Origin: Tubulanus polymorphus
Lineage: Eukaryota; Nemertea; Palaeonemertea; Tubulaniformes; Tubulanidae
Length of the DNA: 64,000 bases
Reading direction: 5' to 3'
Assembly: GCF_964204645.1 (NCBI RefSeq)
Contig: NC_134026.1
Span: 2,170,001 to 2,234,000, forward strand
Shown here: piece by piece, positions 37,101-54,410 of the stretch
How the letters are laid out: every line of letters starts with the position of its first letter
Position numbering within the stretch: the stretch's first letter is position 1
The notes under the pieces: model-generated
What the model saw: the letters and a program-made list of their open reading frames with translations, nothing else
What the model was told of the DNA's origin: nothing
Databases searched by the model: none
Made by a program: the position numbers and the translations under genes

Positions 37101-40100
37101 GTAGCGCGTAAAAAAATCTCTTTTGCCCCCGAGTTTACGGTTCTTAACTCCGCTTACGGTAATGATTCGAATATTTAAGATGAAAGTTTGTAACTTCGAA
37201 AATTGACACCATTCCATTGACCGTTATCAAAGAAAAGGCATTTTTCATCCAAAGATGGAAAATGAGATTTGATGTGAGATTGATTTTGTGATTAGCATTC
37301 AGTGGGGGTGATGCGACCAACGAGTCGAGCGTAGATCGACGCCTAATTAACGAGTTCCACTTGTCTGAGTTTCCGTAAAACATCACTGATTTATCACACT
37401 ATGAAAACCTTTCAGCCGATCATAAACGTACAGAACGAACAAAAGAACAAAAGGAACCGCGCAGGAGCCTATAACTGAATCGTGAGCTCGCTACGAACTA
37501 GATCGCCCCCGTCAACTCTCCATATACGTAAAATATGTTCGTAAACTCCCTTTTAATGGGTTGTTAGATCACATGAATCCAGCCCTTTCTCACTCTTTAT
37601 GATAAGTTTTTGAAAAAAAACCTGGCCCAATGTACAATCGTAAATGGATTCCGGGGCTCATTCACGCCTGACTGAAAAAGTATCTACAGTGCCGTGCATC
37701 CTCATTACAACGAACTTCACGGACCAGAAATATGCTCGTTATAACCGATATATATCCACTATGAAATTATTGAAATGGTCCTATTTTGGACGAGAATCTT
37801 GGTTTGCAATAGTCGAGGATCACTACAACTTATTGATACATGGCTATGTTTCCCATCCGCTAACGGCCCTGTAGGCCCGATAACCTCAAAATCATGTATT
37901 CAAATGATGCAGACGCTTCCTCAAATTTTGAAAATGATCTGTTGGGACCCTGTTACCCCGATAAATCGTTATATCCAAGGTCGTTATAACGAGATTGCGC
38001 TGTATTGTAATATATGTCTCTCTAATATTCATCCCTTTCCATCTTTTTATTTTACAGTATTATTAACCACAGTAAAGATCTAGAAATCGAGGATATACAG
38101 CGAGCGTTCTCGGACGCTTTTAAAATCTGGAGTGACGTCACGCCTTTAACATTTACTGAAATAACAGGTGCTGGTGAGGCTGATATACACATACGATTCG
38201 CTAAACGCTACCACGATGATGGTTATCCATTCGATGGACCTGGTAAGAAAACTATAACCGACAAGTTTAAAAAGTTCTATCTCCATTCACTCATTTACAG
38301 AGAGATTTCTCGATGTAATGAAAATATATGCTCAACTATCAAATATATACTCAGGACCCAGTTCCACAAACTGATTGTTATTCAGAGTTAACTTTAACTC
38401 ACTTCTGGATCCTGGTTTTCTAAGTGAATTTCATCGTATTCATCTGATATTTCAGGTCGAGTTTTGGCCCACGCTTTTTTCCCCGGGGACAGACGAGGCG
38501 GGGATACTCATTTTGACGACGATGAAACATGGACGATCAGTACTTCAGCGAAAGGTTTGTATATTCCCATCCTATCTGACAGAATAATGATAGATAGAAC
38601 TGCCATTCAAGATATACCGTTATTGACATAAAAATTGTTTTCAAAAACAAGTTTGTACAACAAAATATAGAGAAACCCTTAATTTTATTTGACAAACTCC
38701 GTCGCCGGTAAAGAAACCTGAAATAATTGTTCACACGCTTCTATCTGGCAAATATGAAACCTCGATATTCGATGTGGTTTTTGTAGAAGGAATGAATTTG
38801 GTATCAGTTGCTGCACACGAGTTCGGACACGCTCTTGGTTTAACGCATTCATCTGTCGTCGGTTCAATGATGTACCCGTGGTATCAGGGTTGGTCGAAAT
38901 CAATCCAACTTGGCACTGACGATATACACGGAATCCAATCACTTTATGGTAAAAAAAAACAGAAAACCTTTAAATCTGTTGTGAAAAAATTTATTACTAC
39001 GTACGTTCAGATGCTAGTTTGCTAAAAAAGTAACATCTTATAATTATGCACGTATTACGGAATTGCTGATTGTTATTTCAAACGAAAGATGCGTAAAAAC
39101 ATACGTCAATACAAAATACCAGGTCCAGAATAGTTATGATGTATTTATAGCACTTTGATATTTTGTAGACACTGATAGATCTAGATAACCGTTTTTAGAT
39201 TACTTGGAGTACGAGTTTTTTCAAGAAAGGAAAAGTGGGAGGACGAAGGGGAAAAATAGAAATGAAGAAATGTTTTATTACAGGCGTTTTGAAATGGAAG
39301 GGAACGGGGAAGAATTAAAAGGTTTATATCATTTGAATATTTTCCTCGTTAAACCTCGGAAGGACTGCAGAAAAAAATAAAGAGGTGTGAAAATTGTGAT
39401 GAATTTTTTTTCAAATGATAGAAGTGGAAAAAGCTTAACTTTTTTGCAAATCATAAGAATGAATATCAAGATGATCATAACTTTTACCAGACGGACAAAA
39501 AAAGATTTTCTTCATTGAAAAATTATGATGAAAACATGAAGGGGAATTTAAGAAAGTTTCTTTTTTTTAAATTTGATGCCGAATAATTTTTGCCGAATTC
39601 TGGGCGGTGGATCCGTACTCCAAGTAATTAAGAAAGGCCTTAGTATGTATTGTATCAAAAACAAAGGTTTTTGATTGACTTAAACGTAGATTTTGAATTT
39701 GCAGGTAATATTAAACCATATGACCCCCTGAATCCCCTTCCCACGGAAATTCCTATCGATGAGGATGGTGGTCATAACAGAGGTATATTAACCAGCATTA
39801 AACACTGATATTTGCAGGGGTGAATCCCGAAATGACTTGTTCAATAAAACCAAATCGTCGGTATCATGAGGGGTTTTTACGAGTAACCGATTTTACACGA
39901 GTTTTGCGATCGATTTTTCCGATCGACCAACTCGAAGATGGCGGCACCGGGTAGTTGAAATATAAAGATATAAGCTTTCGCTCAACGTCGCCATGCTTAT
40001 GTCATGTGATCAACCTGAACCATCGTTATTTTTACGAACGTGTTCGATTCGATCGCAAAATCGGAGCAAATCGATCGCAAAAAACGAATGCTCGTAAAAA

Positions 40101-43100
40101 CGCTACGAAGTCGTTAACATTAACTACAAACCGATGGGAATTCGTTGTCTGAACACGATAAACAGAAGTGCCCGGATCCACCCCTCGATTTCAATGGTTT
40201 GGACTTTTCTCGTTGTAAAGGAATTATTGTTATTTATTATATGTTAGATGGCGATCGAGTTGTGGCTTTAGCTGTAGTTAACATTTTGAGTCTTGAAATT
40301 ATTACATTATTTTTATTACGAAATTATTAATTTTGGCGCAGGAACCACCGTAAACTAGTGTGTCGTTTGAGCTTCTTCTCTGGTTCTGACGCGCGGCTTT
40401 TTCTTCGCAAGGAACGTGTGTATGTATAATCACACAGTTATTTAATCATTGAGTCAATAATCACACAGTTATTTAATCATTGAGTCAATGTAGATTTCGT
40501 ATTTTAAATGTTATAATGAAAGTGCAATCAATCACTCTTTCTGCGGACGTACCGGTGATTTATTAATAATTTTTTCTCCCAGGATAAAAAGTACCATATA
40601 CGAAATTTTGTATGAGAAAATTACTTGAAAAATTATCTATCATTAACCAAAAATACATATTTCTTTCTTCGATATATCGCCTAAAAGATGTACTAGAAAA
40701 ATTGGGGATTTCTGACCCTAAAATCTTTTAGTCGCGAAAGAATTTCCATGGAAATTAGAATTGTTCCGGAAATCCAAGATTGCGCCACCCGAATCGAATT
40801 AGCATTGATACAACGGTTATTTATATATGCCGAGTAAACTCGTAAAATCTTTGATCTGAATCTTATATTAATGCTGTATAGTTGAAAGAACTGTTGAAAT
40901 GACCTTTTCGCTTGTGAATGAATGTAATTATTAATGATTTGCTGATTTCGTAAAGTTCGAAGGTTTTCACATCGTAATTCAACCTTTTTTCCCCAATTAT
41001 TCTTTTTATTTGATGCGATGAATAACAATCGACGTATTCTATAGCGTAAATAATCATATCGATTTGTACTCTACTCTATTGTGATAAACAAGAAACTAAG
41101 ACTATGCATGAAAGACGTCGATTTTCCATATTCACTAGCATGAAATGAATAAAACTGATATGTCGAAATTATCTTTGTGAATTAACGGTGACGTAAAATA
41201 TAGTTTCATCTGATCTGAATTTCTTCGCCAGGTATTCCAGGCGACCAAACGACAACCACGACGACCGTAACGGCATCGGACCCAACAACCGAACCAGCCC
41301 GAGATGAACCGACCTACTTCAATCCAGATAGTGACAAACCCGATCCTTGTAAATCTTCGTACGACGCGATATCAATAATAAGAGGAGAACTATTCATTTT
41401 CACTGGGAAGGTTCGTAGCACAGGGTCTCATTATTGATGACAACATATCAACTTATCAGTGATATAACATTTATATTTTTGATAATGTTACACTTCCTCA
41501 CTGGAACTGAGTCAGTATCGCGTAAGAAGATGCCGTGACAAATCGCTTTGGTAGACCAGTAACTTATCATATAGATAAACGCATGTCATACCGCAGTTAT
41601 GTTTTGATATCTAGCTATCGGATTTTTTCATGAAACGTTTTTGTACGCATTTCGAAATAAACATACCAGAATAACTAGATATCCGCACACAAATAGATCT
41701 ATATGAGGGATAGAACGTATTACCGGTATTAGAAAAATCTTCTATCGGAAAAAATCTTATTGATACCGGCTTTCTATTTTATTATTAAGTTATTGCACAG
41801 GTGCAATATGTATAGAACTATCGCATTCTGGAAAATATTCTTAACTTTGGTTTGATTGAGTTCATGGAAATATTTAAGAGTCAAATTTTTTATTATAGAA
41901 AATACCACGGTTACAACGAGAAGTATCACAATAACGTAACAGATTTAACAGTATTTCTAAATCTTTGATTACATCTGGTCGGTTTAATTTCAGTGGTTTT
42001 CTCGAGTGGATAAAGATTTCCAACTGATGACCGGTTATCCAATGAGAATAACGCATTTCTGGTACGGTTTACGCGCTGATATCGATGGTGTAGATGCCGT
42101 TTATGAACGACAAACTGATGGACGAATTATATTCTTCAAAGGTAAACAATAATCAACTCGATAAAGCTTGGTCGACGTTGGGTAAAATGAATTTTTTTTA
42201 ATTTCATTCACGTGGATTCTTGACTCTAAATACAGTTTCTTGATTTATTGATATCGATTGTTTTGCAGGAAATAAATATTGGGTGTTTGAAAGTAATCAC
42301 GCCGAGGCAGGATTCCCACCAGAAGGGAGACCAGTTACTGAATTGGGCTTACCGCATAATATCGAGAGGGTCGATGCAGCTTTTGTCTGGGGTCATAACC
42401 ATAAAACTTACTTTATGAGCGGAGACATGTACTGGAGATTCAACGAGCATCAGAATCAGATGGACTACGATTACCCTCGCGATATAACAATGTGGGAAGG
42501 AGTCCCGGTTCCAGTCAGTGCGGCATTCCAGTCTTGGAATGGTAAGTACCGTACGTGTATATTGAAAAAATACATAATTACATTTCATAATTACATATTT
42601 AGAACTACATGTATAAGGAATCAAGATCCAGGGGCGGGCGCAGGAAAATTCCTGTTGACCTAACCGTGGTTAGTGGCTTATCCGTGGTTACTCTAACCAG
42701 CTTGAAATAAGAGGCTACACGGAGACAATGGTCAGCTAACAGCGTTTTCCTGCGCCCATTTATGCCTAACCACAGTGTACTATAAACCACGGTTAGCACT
42801 AACCGGGTTTTCCTGCGCCCACCAGCTGTGAGTTATGGTTACGTTTATTTTCGATGTTTTAAAACCTCTGAATATAGTCAAATTTTGATTCACAATTGTG
42901 GTTCTAAATCCTGGTCTAGTTATAGCCGTTATTCGCGGGAACCTCTTGAGGTGTTCAGGAAAAGGTCGAACTTTCCGTCATATTCGTACCTGTCTCTTAC
43001 AGATTATTCTCTCTTATATTTCAGAAGAAACGTATTTCTTTAAAGACAGAGAATATTATAAATTCAACGATTTGAAAATGAAAGTATTTCCCGGTTATCC

Positions 43101-43239
43101 GAGACCGTCGAATCCCACGTGGTTGAAATGTCCTCCCGAAAAGAACTACCGAATAGCTCCTGTAGCCGGTGCAAGCGTTCATCGGTCACAGCTGCTGTGT
43201 TTATTTCCACTTCTTATAATAAGTCTTTTAAACCATTGA
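31168..43239 (+). CDS. Matrix metalloproteinase with furin site, hemopexin domain and probable GPI anchor
   Basis: Ten exons (31168-31347, 33475-33773, 38058-38242, 38456-38554, 38787-38948, 39705-39782, 41232-41410, 41994-42141, 42269-42541, 43025-43239) join in frame to 605 residues. Order: signal peptide; prodomain with cysteine switch SRCGLPD (Cys118); furin site RRRGKR (139-144); catalytic domain with LAHAFFPG, HFDDDETW, zinc motif HEFGHALGLTH (His265, Glu266, His269, His275) and Met-turn SMMYP; a Thr-rich hinge; a hemopexin domain opening at DPCKSSYDA and closing at WLKCPP, the usual disulfide pair. A C-terminal hydrophobic tail LLCLFPLLIISLL ends at the stop with no cytoplasmic residues, as in GPI-anchored MT-MMPs (MMP17/MMP25 type). 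Expected: a furin-activated pericellular zinc protease cutting matrix proteins. The paralogue is not assigned. Intron 2 (4.3 kb) contains a Tigger-like MITE and a hairpin. Confidence 0.95.
33862..33928 (+). other. Pre-miRNA-like hairpin in MMP intron 2
   Basis: The arms 33862-33882 and 33908-33928 pair over 21 positions with two mismatches around a 25-base loop. The left arm begins CCTGGTCATCCT and the right arm ends AGGATGACCAGG. Size and shape fit a microRNA precursor, but a folded-back transposon fragment is equally possible; I recognise no known miRNA seed family. Confidence 0.35.
37687..38002. mobile_element. Tigger-like element in MMP intron 2
   Basis: Left end CAGTGCCGTGCATCCTCATT and, reverse-complemented, right end CAGCGCAATCTCGTTATAAC, flanked by TA. 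Length about 316 bp. Internal motifs (ACGAACTTCACGG, GTTATAACCGATA, CCACTATGAAA) match the other family copies. It ends about 55 bp before MMP exon 3 and so sits close to the branch-point region. Confidence 0.6.
39199..39628. mobile_element. Inverted-repeat-bounded element in MMP intron
   Basis: Perfect 15-bp inverted repeats ATTACTTGGAGTACG (39199-39213) and its complement (39614-39628) bound about 430 bp of purine-rich, A/G-skewed sequence. No ORF. A MITE is the simplest reading; the superfamily is not recognised. Confidence 0.5.
39871..40104. mobile_element. Imperfect inverted-repeat element in MMP intron
   Basis: The left side contains GTTTTTACGAG and TTTTGCGATCGATTT. The right side contains the inverted forms AAATCGATCGCAAAA and CTCGTAAAAAC. 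The interior repeats CGATCGCAAAA. This looks like a decayed foldback or MITE element. Confidence 0.45.
40426..40487. repeat. Perfect 31-bp tandem duplication
   Basis: Two adjacent identical 31-bp units starting ATAATCACACAG and ending CATTGAGTCA, in an MMP intron. Perfect identity implies a recent duplication. Confidence 0.85.
42634..42823. mobile_element. MITE with GGGCGCAGGAAAA terminal inverted repeats
   Basis: The left end GCGGGCGCAGGAAAA (42634-42648) is inverted at the right end as TTTTCCTGCGCCCAC. A further copy of TTTTCCTGCGCCC lies inside at about 42745, and ACCGTGGTTA/TAACCACGGT motifs pair within the element. It lies in the last MMP intron, between exons 9 and 10. No ORF. Confidence 0.65.
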
Positions 43240-44917
43240 GAATCGCTTGTGCTGTAGACGGTTGGAAATTGAGTTGAATTATTAGCACAAACGGCAGCAA
43301 GACTGACTGCACAAACGTCATGTTAGAAATGGCTGGTTTTAGTATCGTCATCGTAGTATGGGATACTTACGCGATCTTACCGCGAATTTTAAAATATCAA
43401 TGATCTTACTTTATAAACTAGTCATTCTAGATTATATATATATATATGGTATATTTTATCGCTGTTTCTGTGAACTCGAATACGCGTTTGTTAGCGGAGT
43501 GGTTCGTGCTATCGGTTCTTGGCGATCTGTTATCGTCATTCCGGACGATTTAAGGGTTCGAATCCTGTAAGTGGCAGCGGTATGTTTCACTGGCGTTGGA
43601 AAAAGGGGACCTTTATGCTCACAGGGATTCGAACCTGATGGCATCGCTAGTACAGGCGGCAGCCTCGGCGCAAAATTTCGGGCCGCGGCAGTCTCGATGT
43701 CATTATGTTCGAATCTCTGTCTAAGGAGGAGGCTTTATATGGGTTTTCATAGTGTCACTGCGCAGGGCAAACATATTGTACAGTGTTGTGATAAAATGGG
43801 TTATGTATATATTGCTCAAAAACTAATGTTATTTGCCAGTTAACATTTTCAAAGATTTACGTCATTCACACATTCGAGTGACAACAGAAATTAATTCTTA
43901 CTTAATATACTGATTTATTGCATAAACCAAATACATTTACATCAAAAAGATAATTGTATGAAAGAAGCATGTGAAAACGTCAGTTTGTTTTTGTTGTAAT
44001 TAACATGCGGCATTTACGTTGTAATTTATGATAATTTTGAGATTCATATTTGTAAATATTTACATGTACTTGTTAAATATGCACTTTTTCTTTTACCTAT
44101 GTGAAATTTATGTTCCGTATAACGTGATTGTTAGAGAAAACTCGAACTGCGTCGTATTATGATTTAAAAAGAATTCAAAGTAATCCCTTCTGGTGTATGC
44201 AGATGGAGCCTAGTACAATAACACAAGTAACACAGTCTTCATCGGTTTTTGGATATTTACATATACCGGTATAGTGAGCTAATTTACAAGGAAAGTCGAC
44301 ACGTGAATTTAGTTACAATTCGTGGTCGTTTACGTAACAATTTATGTTTCAAATGTCATCAATTTTCTTCATTTCTTGGTATTTTATTATCATGACATCA
44401 TGTATATTTTCTCATCTGAATAAATGAATCGATTTTAAATGAAAAATAAGGTTGTAAAGGTTTAATTTTCTTCAGCTTGTGGACTGCTATATACAAAAAT
44501 ATATACAAGAATCTGATCACGTATCATCGTGTTTTCTCGAGTGTAAAATATAGTTCGTATGCAAAATACAAAGCTGATGGAGTTTCTACAGATATGAGAT
44601 TCATTAAGAGAAGGTGAAATCATTAACAGTAGTCAAACAGTAATCTAATGATTGCTCCAAGAAGAAATCAAATCCAAACAGTGTTTAGTCCTATGGGCAA
44701 GCTCCAGGAATCTGTATTAAGGGAAGTGATTTTAGGCATTCTAGCCCCGTATACATTGTAGACCGCAATATCTCGGCCCGGCTCATGTTTCCAGGGTAAC
44801 AAATCTGCCCAAATAAGCTTGAGAATCTTATCTTTCTTCAATGGAAATTTGGGCTTTGAGGTATTCCAGGTAAGCGAAATTCCAATTTTTGAGTCTTGGA
44901 GCCTGGACTATTGGTCC
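43240..44917. other. Convergent 3' ends of MMP and cytokine-receptor genes
   Basis: Contains the MMP 3' UTR, with a candidate AATAAA at 44419-44424, and the receptor 3' UTR on the minus strand. A tRNA-like SINE lies at about 43490-43740. No other coding sequence is supported. Confidence 0.4.
43490..43740 (+). mobile_element. tRNA-derived SINE-like element
   Basis: The 5' part has a box A-like TTAGCGGAGTGGTTCG and a box B-like GGGTTCGAATCC spaced as in a Leu/Ser-type tRNA, but the cloverleaf is degraded. A second GGATTCGAACCTG follows about 60 bp later, then a non-tRNA body. This structure fits a tRNA-headed SINE rather than a functional tRNA gene. Confidence 0.5.
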
Positions 44918-51460
<6,543 letters not shown>

Positions 51461-53573
51461 TGTTAGGGTGTTAGGGTTCTAGAAGATAATGCGGAAAATT
51501 GTCAGTCGTATCGTTTTTACCAAGAACGGCATCGGTACTATAGTTATCACCCAGCGTCAACCAACAGCAGTGTGTTGTTGAACGTAAGATTAAATAAGAT
51601 CTTTCCATTTTCATAGTTATGGCTTCAATGCACTTCTGACCGACGCATTGCCAAACAATATACCATTATAAATGCTGAGACGTGTATTGTTAAGCTAACT
51701 CACAAAATACTCATAGCTTCGTGTGATAACAAAAGTAAACACGCGTTTGGGTTCGTTATGCGCGCGTAGGCGTTTTCAAAAATGAAAAAGAATTTCGATT
51801 TCTGTCGTTCAGCTAAATGCTCCAAAAACCATGTACATGTATCATTATTCAGATTCTTCTCTTTTCAATTATTATCTTTGTAAGAATCGAATGATAAATA
51901 CTTACCAAACGAGTAAATACGGGAGTACATCATCATAGCTGCATTACAGGAACTGTGATAACATGTTTACATGAGCAACAAGTCTCACGTAAGAGATGAT
52001 CCTTGTATCTGTTCACCCCGCCATCTGATGTCATCCCTTTATTTATTACTATATGGCAAACATTCAGGAAGTATTTGACAATGGTGCGATGGCAGCACTA
52101 GAGTGTGCGTTATGGCGATAAAAATGTGAAAATTTGAGTCCTTCACTAATAACATATATATGAATAGTTATTTTTATATGGCGAATTTCTTAACCTATCT
52201 CTTATTAGTCTCCATTTGGCTTCTCACATTCTGACGTCATATCTTTCTGTACTTTGCAATAGTCGTCGACTTAGAACGGAGGTACATAAAAAAATAAAAT
52301 GAATCGATTCCGCATTCTAACGGTCCACTGACACAATCAATTGATAATTTTGGTTATAGCACCAATCTGACATATCAAGCCCGTAGGCAGGATTTAAAGT
52401 GTGGGGGTTATTTCATATAAAATGGCCCTTTCTGGTTCCATCTTATGCATGGAAACTGCCCTTTTGCGTCAATGAAAGTGTCCTTTTTGAGGAAAGGGTG
52501 CTAGAGCGCACGATCTGCGTACACAGCTAGGTACCTATTTACACTACGTAATACACGTGGAAAACAACCAAGCAACAATTCGAAAATGGACAAAATTATC
52601 TTCAACCTTGTAATTTAAACCGGTATATTTATTTCCAAAATCTCGATGTATCAAATCAGGCAGACAACATAATTAACCCGAATCACTCGCTTGCCGGTTC
52701 AGGCTGGTTAGGAGATTCTTTACATGAACCGGTACCGAAATTCCTAATTATGCACACAGTTTCTATTCAAAATAAAATTTCTGTAAAATCGACCGCCGAT
52801 AAGACAACTGTACTTTGATTTCTGATTTACAAAATCAAACCCCCTGTCTCGCTCCCGGCAGGTGTGGTGGGTTTGTAAGGGACACCAAATCAAACGGAAT
52901 CGACCAATCACAGGGTGAATCCCGGCCCTAATGTTCATCAGCTGCAGGTATTTTTTACCGAATATTTTCTAACAGTGTACGTGATATACCGGGTGGCATC
53001 CTTCTGACCGCTTATAAAAGCAACGGAACGGACAAATTCTATACTGGAAAAACTGTATCCACCGGAAAGTGATGAATTTCCCGATAAATAACTAAGTGAA
53101 AATGACGGAAATTACTCTTTACTGTGTCTTAGTGAAAATAATGGATTACTGAGACTAATCTTACGATTTCCAGGCCATTTTTCCCTAGGTCTGGGTTAAC
53201 AGCATTGTTTAGTCGGATTAAAACTTACAGTAGTTAAGCAAAACTGGCTCTAATCCCCAAATCAGGAAGTTAGACGCAGCGACAAAACCCCATCATCAAC
53301 AGCACTGACTGAACTGTAACGATCCTTTTACGAATTGATTTCAGAATATAAAAAACCATGAATTGATAATTGTTTAAAGCAATTTTATTGATGACTGTTT
53401 TAAACATAAACAGTGATGATAGAATGTCCAGTCAAAAATAACAAAATAACCTATAGCAATTTCCCTATGTTATCTACTAACCTCAAACACATACAATAAT
53501 CGAAATAACTGTATCAAAATACGCACATTTGAATCAATGAAATTCTGTATAAACCCGAAAAGGAAAACATGTA

Positions 53574-53751
53574 TAGTCAACCCCCGATATACCGCCCACA
53601 GTAATGCAGAACGTTTTTGGCGGTATAGAGAGTATGGCGGTATATCGGGGTTGTTTTACTATGTACTTGTATTGAAATGTACATTGAGAAACCCTGGCGG
53701 TAGGCGGGGGTGGCGGTATAGAGAGTATGGCCGTATATCGGGGGTTGACTA
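53574..53751. mobile_element. MITE with TAGTCAACCCCCGATATAC terminal inverted repeats
   Basis: The 19-bp inverted repeats are perfect, with TA at both ends, and bound 178 bp. A subrepeat containing GGCGGTATAGAGAGTATGG occurs twice (about 53619 and 53712). The GTCAACCCCCGATATACCG type of end is typical of pogo/Tigger-like elements. The high identity of the ends suggests a recent insertion. Confidence 0.8.
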
Positions 53752-54266
53752 TCGTTCTAATTTTGTCGTATTAATTCAGTAAAAATGTTCAGACAGGTGA
53801 AAGATCCAGTAATACCAGAATCGATGGATGACAAAAAATCATGTGAGTAATAACCGTTGATCGAACTGAAAACTACTACAAGTGAAATCTTAAAAAAAAA
53901 ATCTTCACGCTATCAGTCAGTCGTTTCATACATAAAAAATTCGTCTTTTTTGAGCAAAAAACATGTACATAAATACTATAAACTAATAGACCGAATTTAC
54001 AGCAACTACGACTTAAGAACGTTTTTGACTGGGATAAAAATTTGGGTTTCACATCTATCACGGTAAGAAGCACGTGTTTATTGCCAACTTTGAACGTTGA
54101 TTCGAGAGAAAGGTTTAAGTATATTATATAACAACACAACCGAAAAACGTAAACGGTCGCAATGAAGGAAAATGAAGGAAAATCAATGCAAAAAATTACA
54201 GTCAAATTACTTGTTGCTGAGATTTTTCCTTTTTCTTTTAAATGTAATTGCATCATATTAACAATA

Positions 54267-54317
54267 TACATGTACATGTACATGTACATGTACATGTACA
54301 TGTACATGTACATGTAC

Positions 54318-54402
<85 letters not shown>
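54267..54402. repeat. (CATGTA)n followed by (TA)n microsatellite
   Basis: A run of ACATGT hexamers passes directly into an uninterrupted TA run ending near 54402. Open frames of Met-Tyr and Tyr-Ile here are artefacts. Confidence 0.95.
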
Positions 54403-54410
<8 letters not shown>

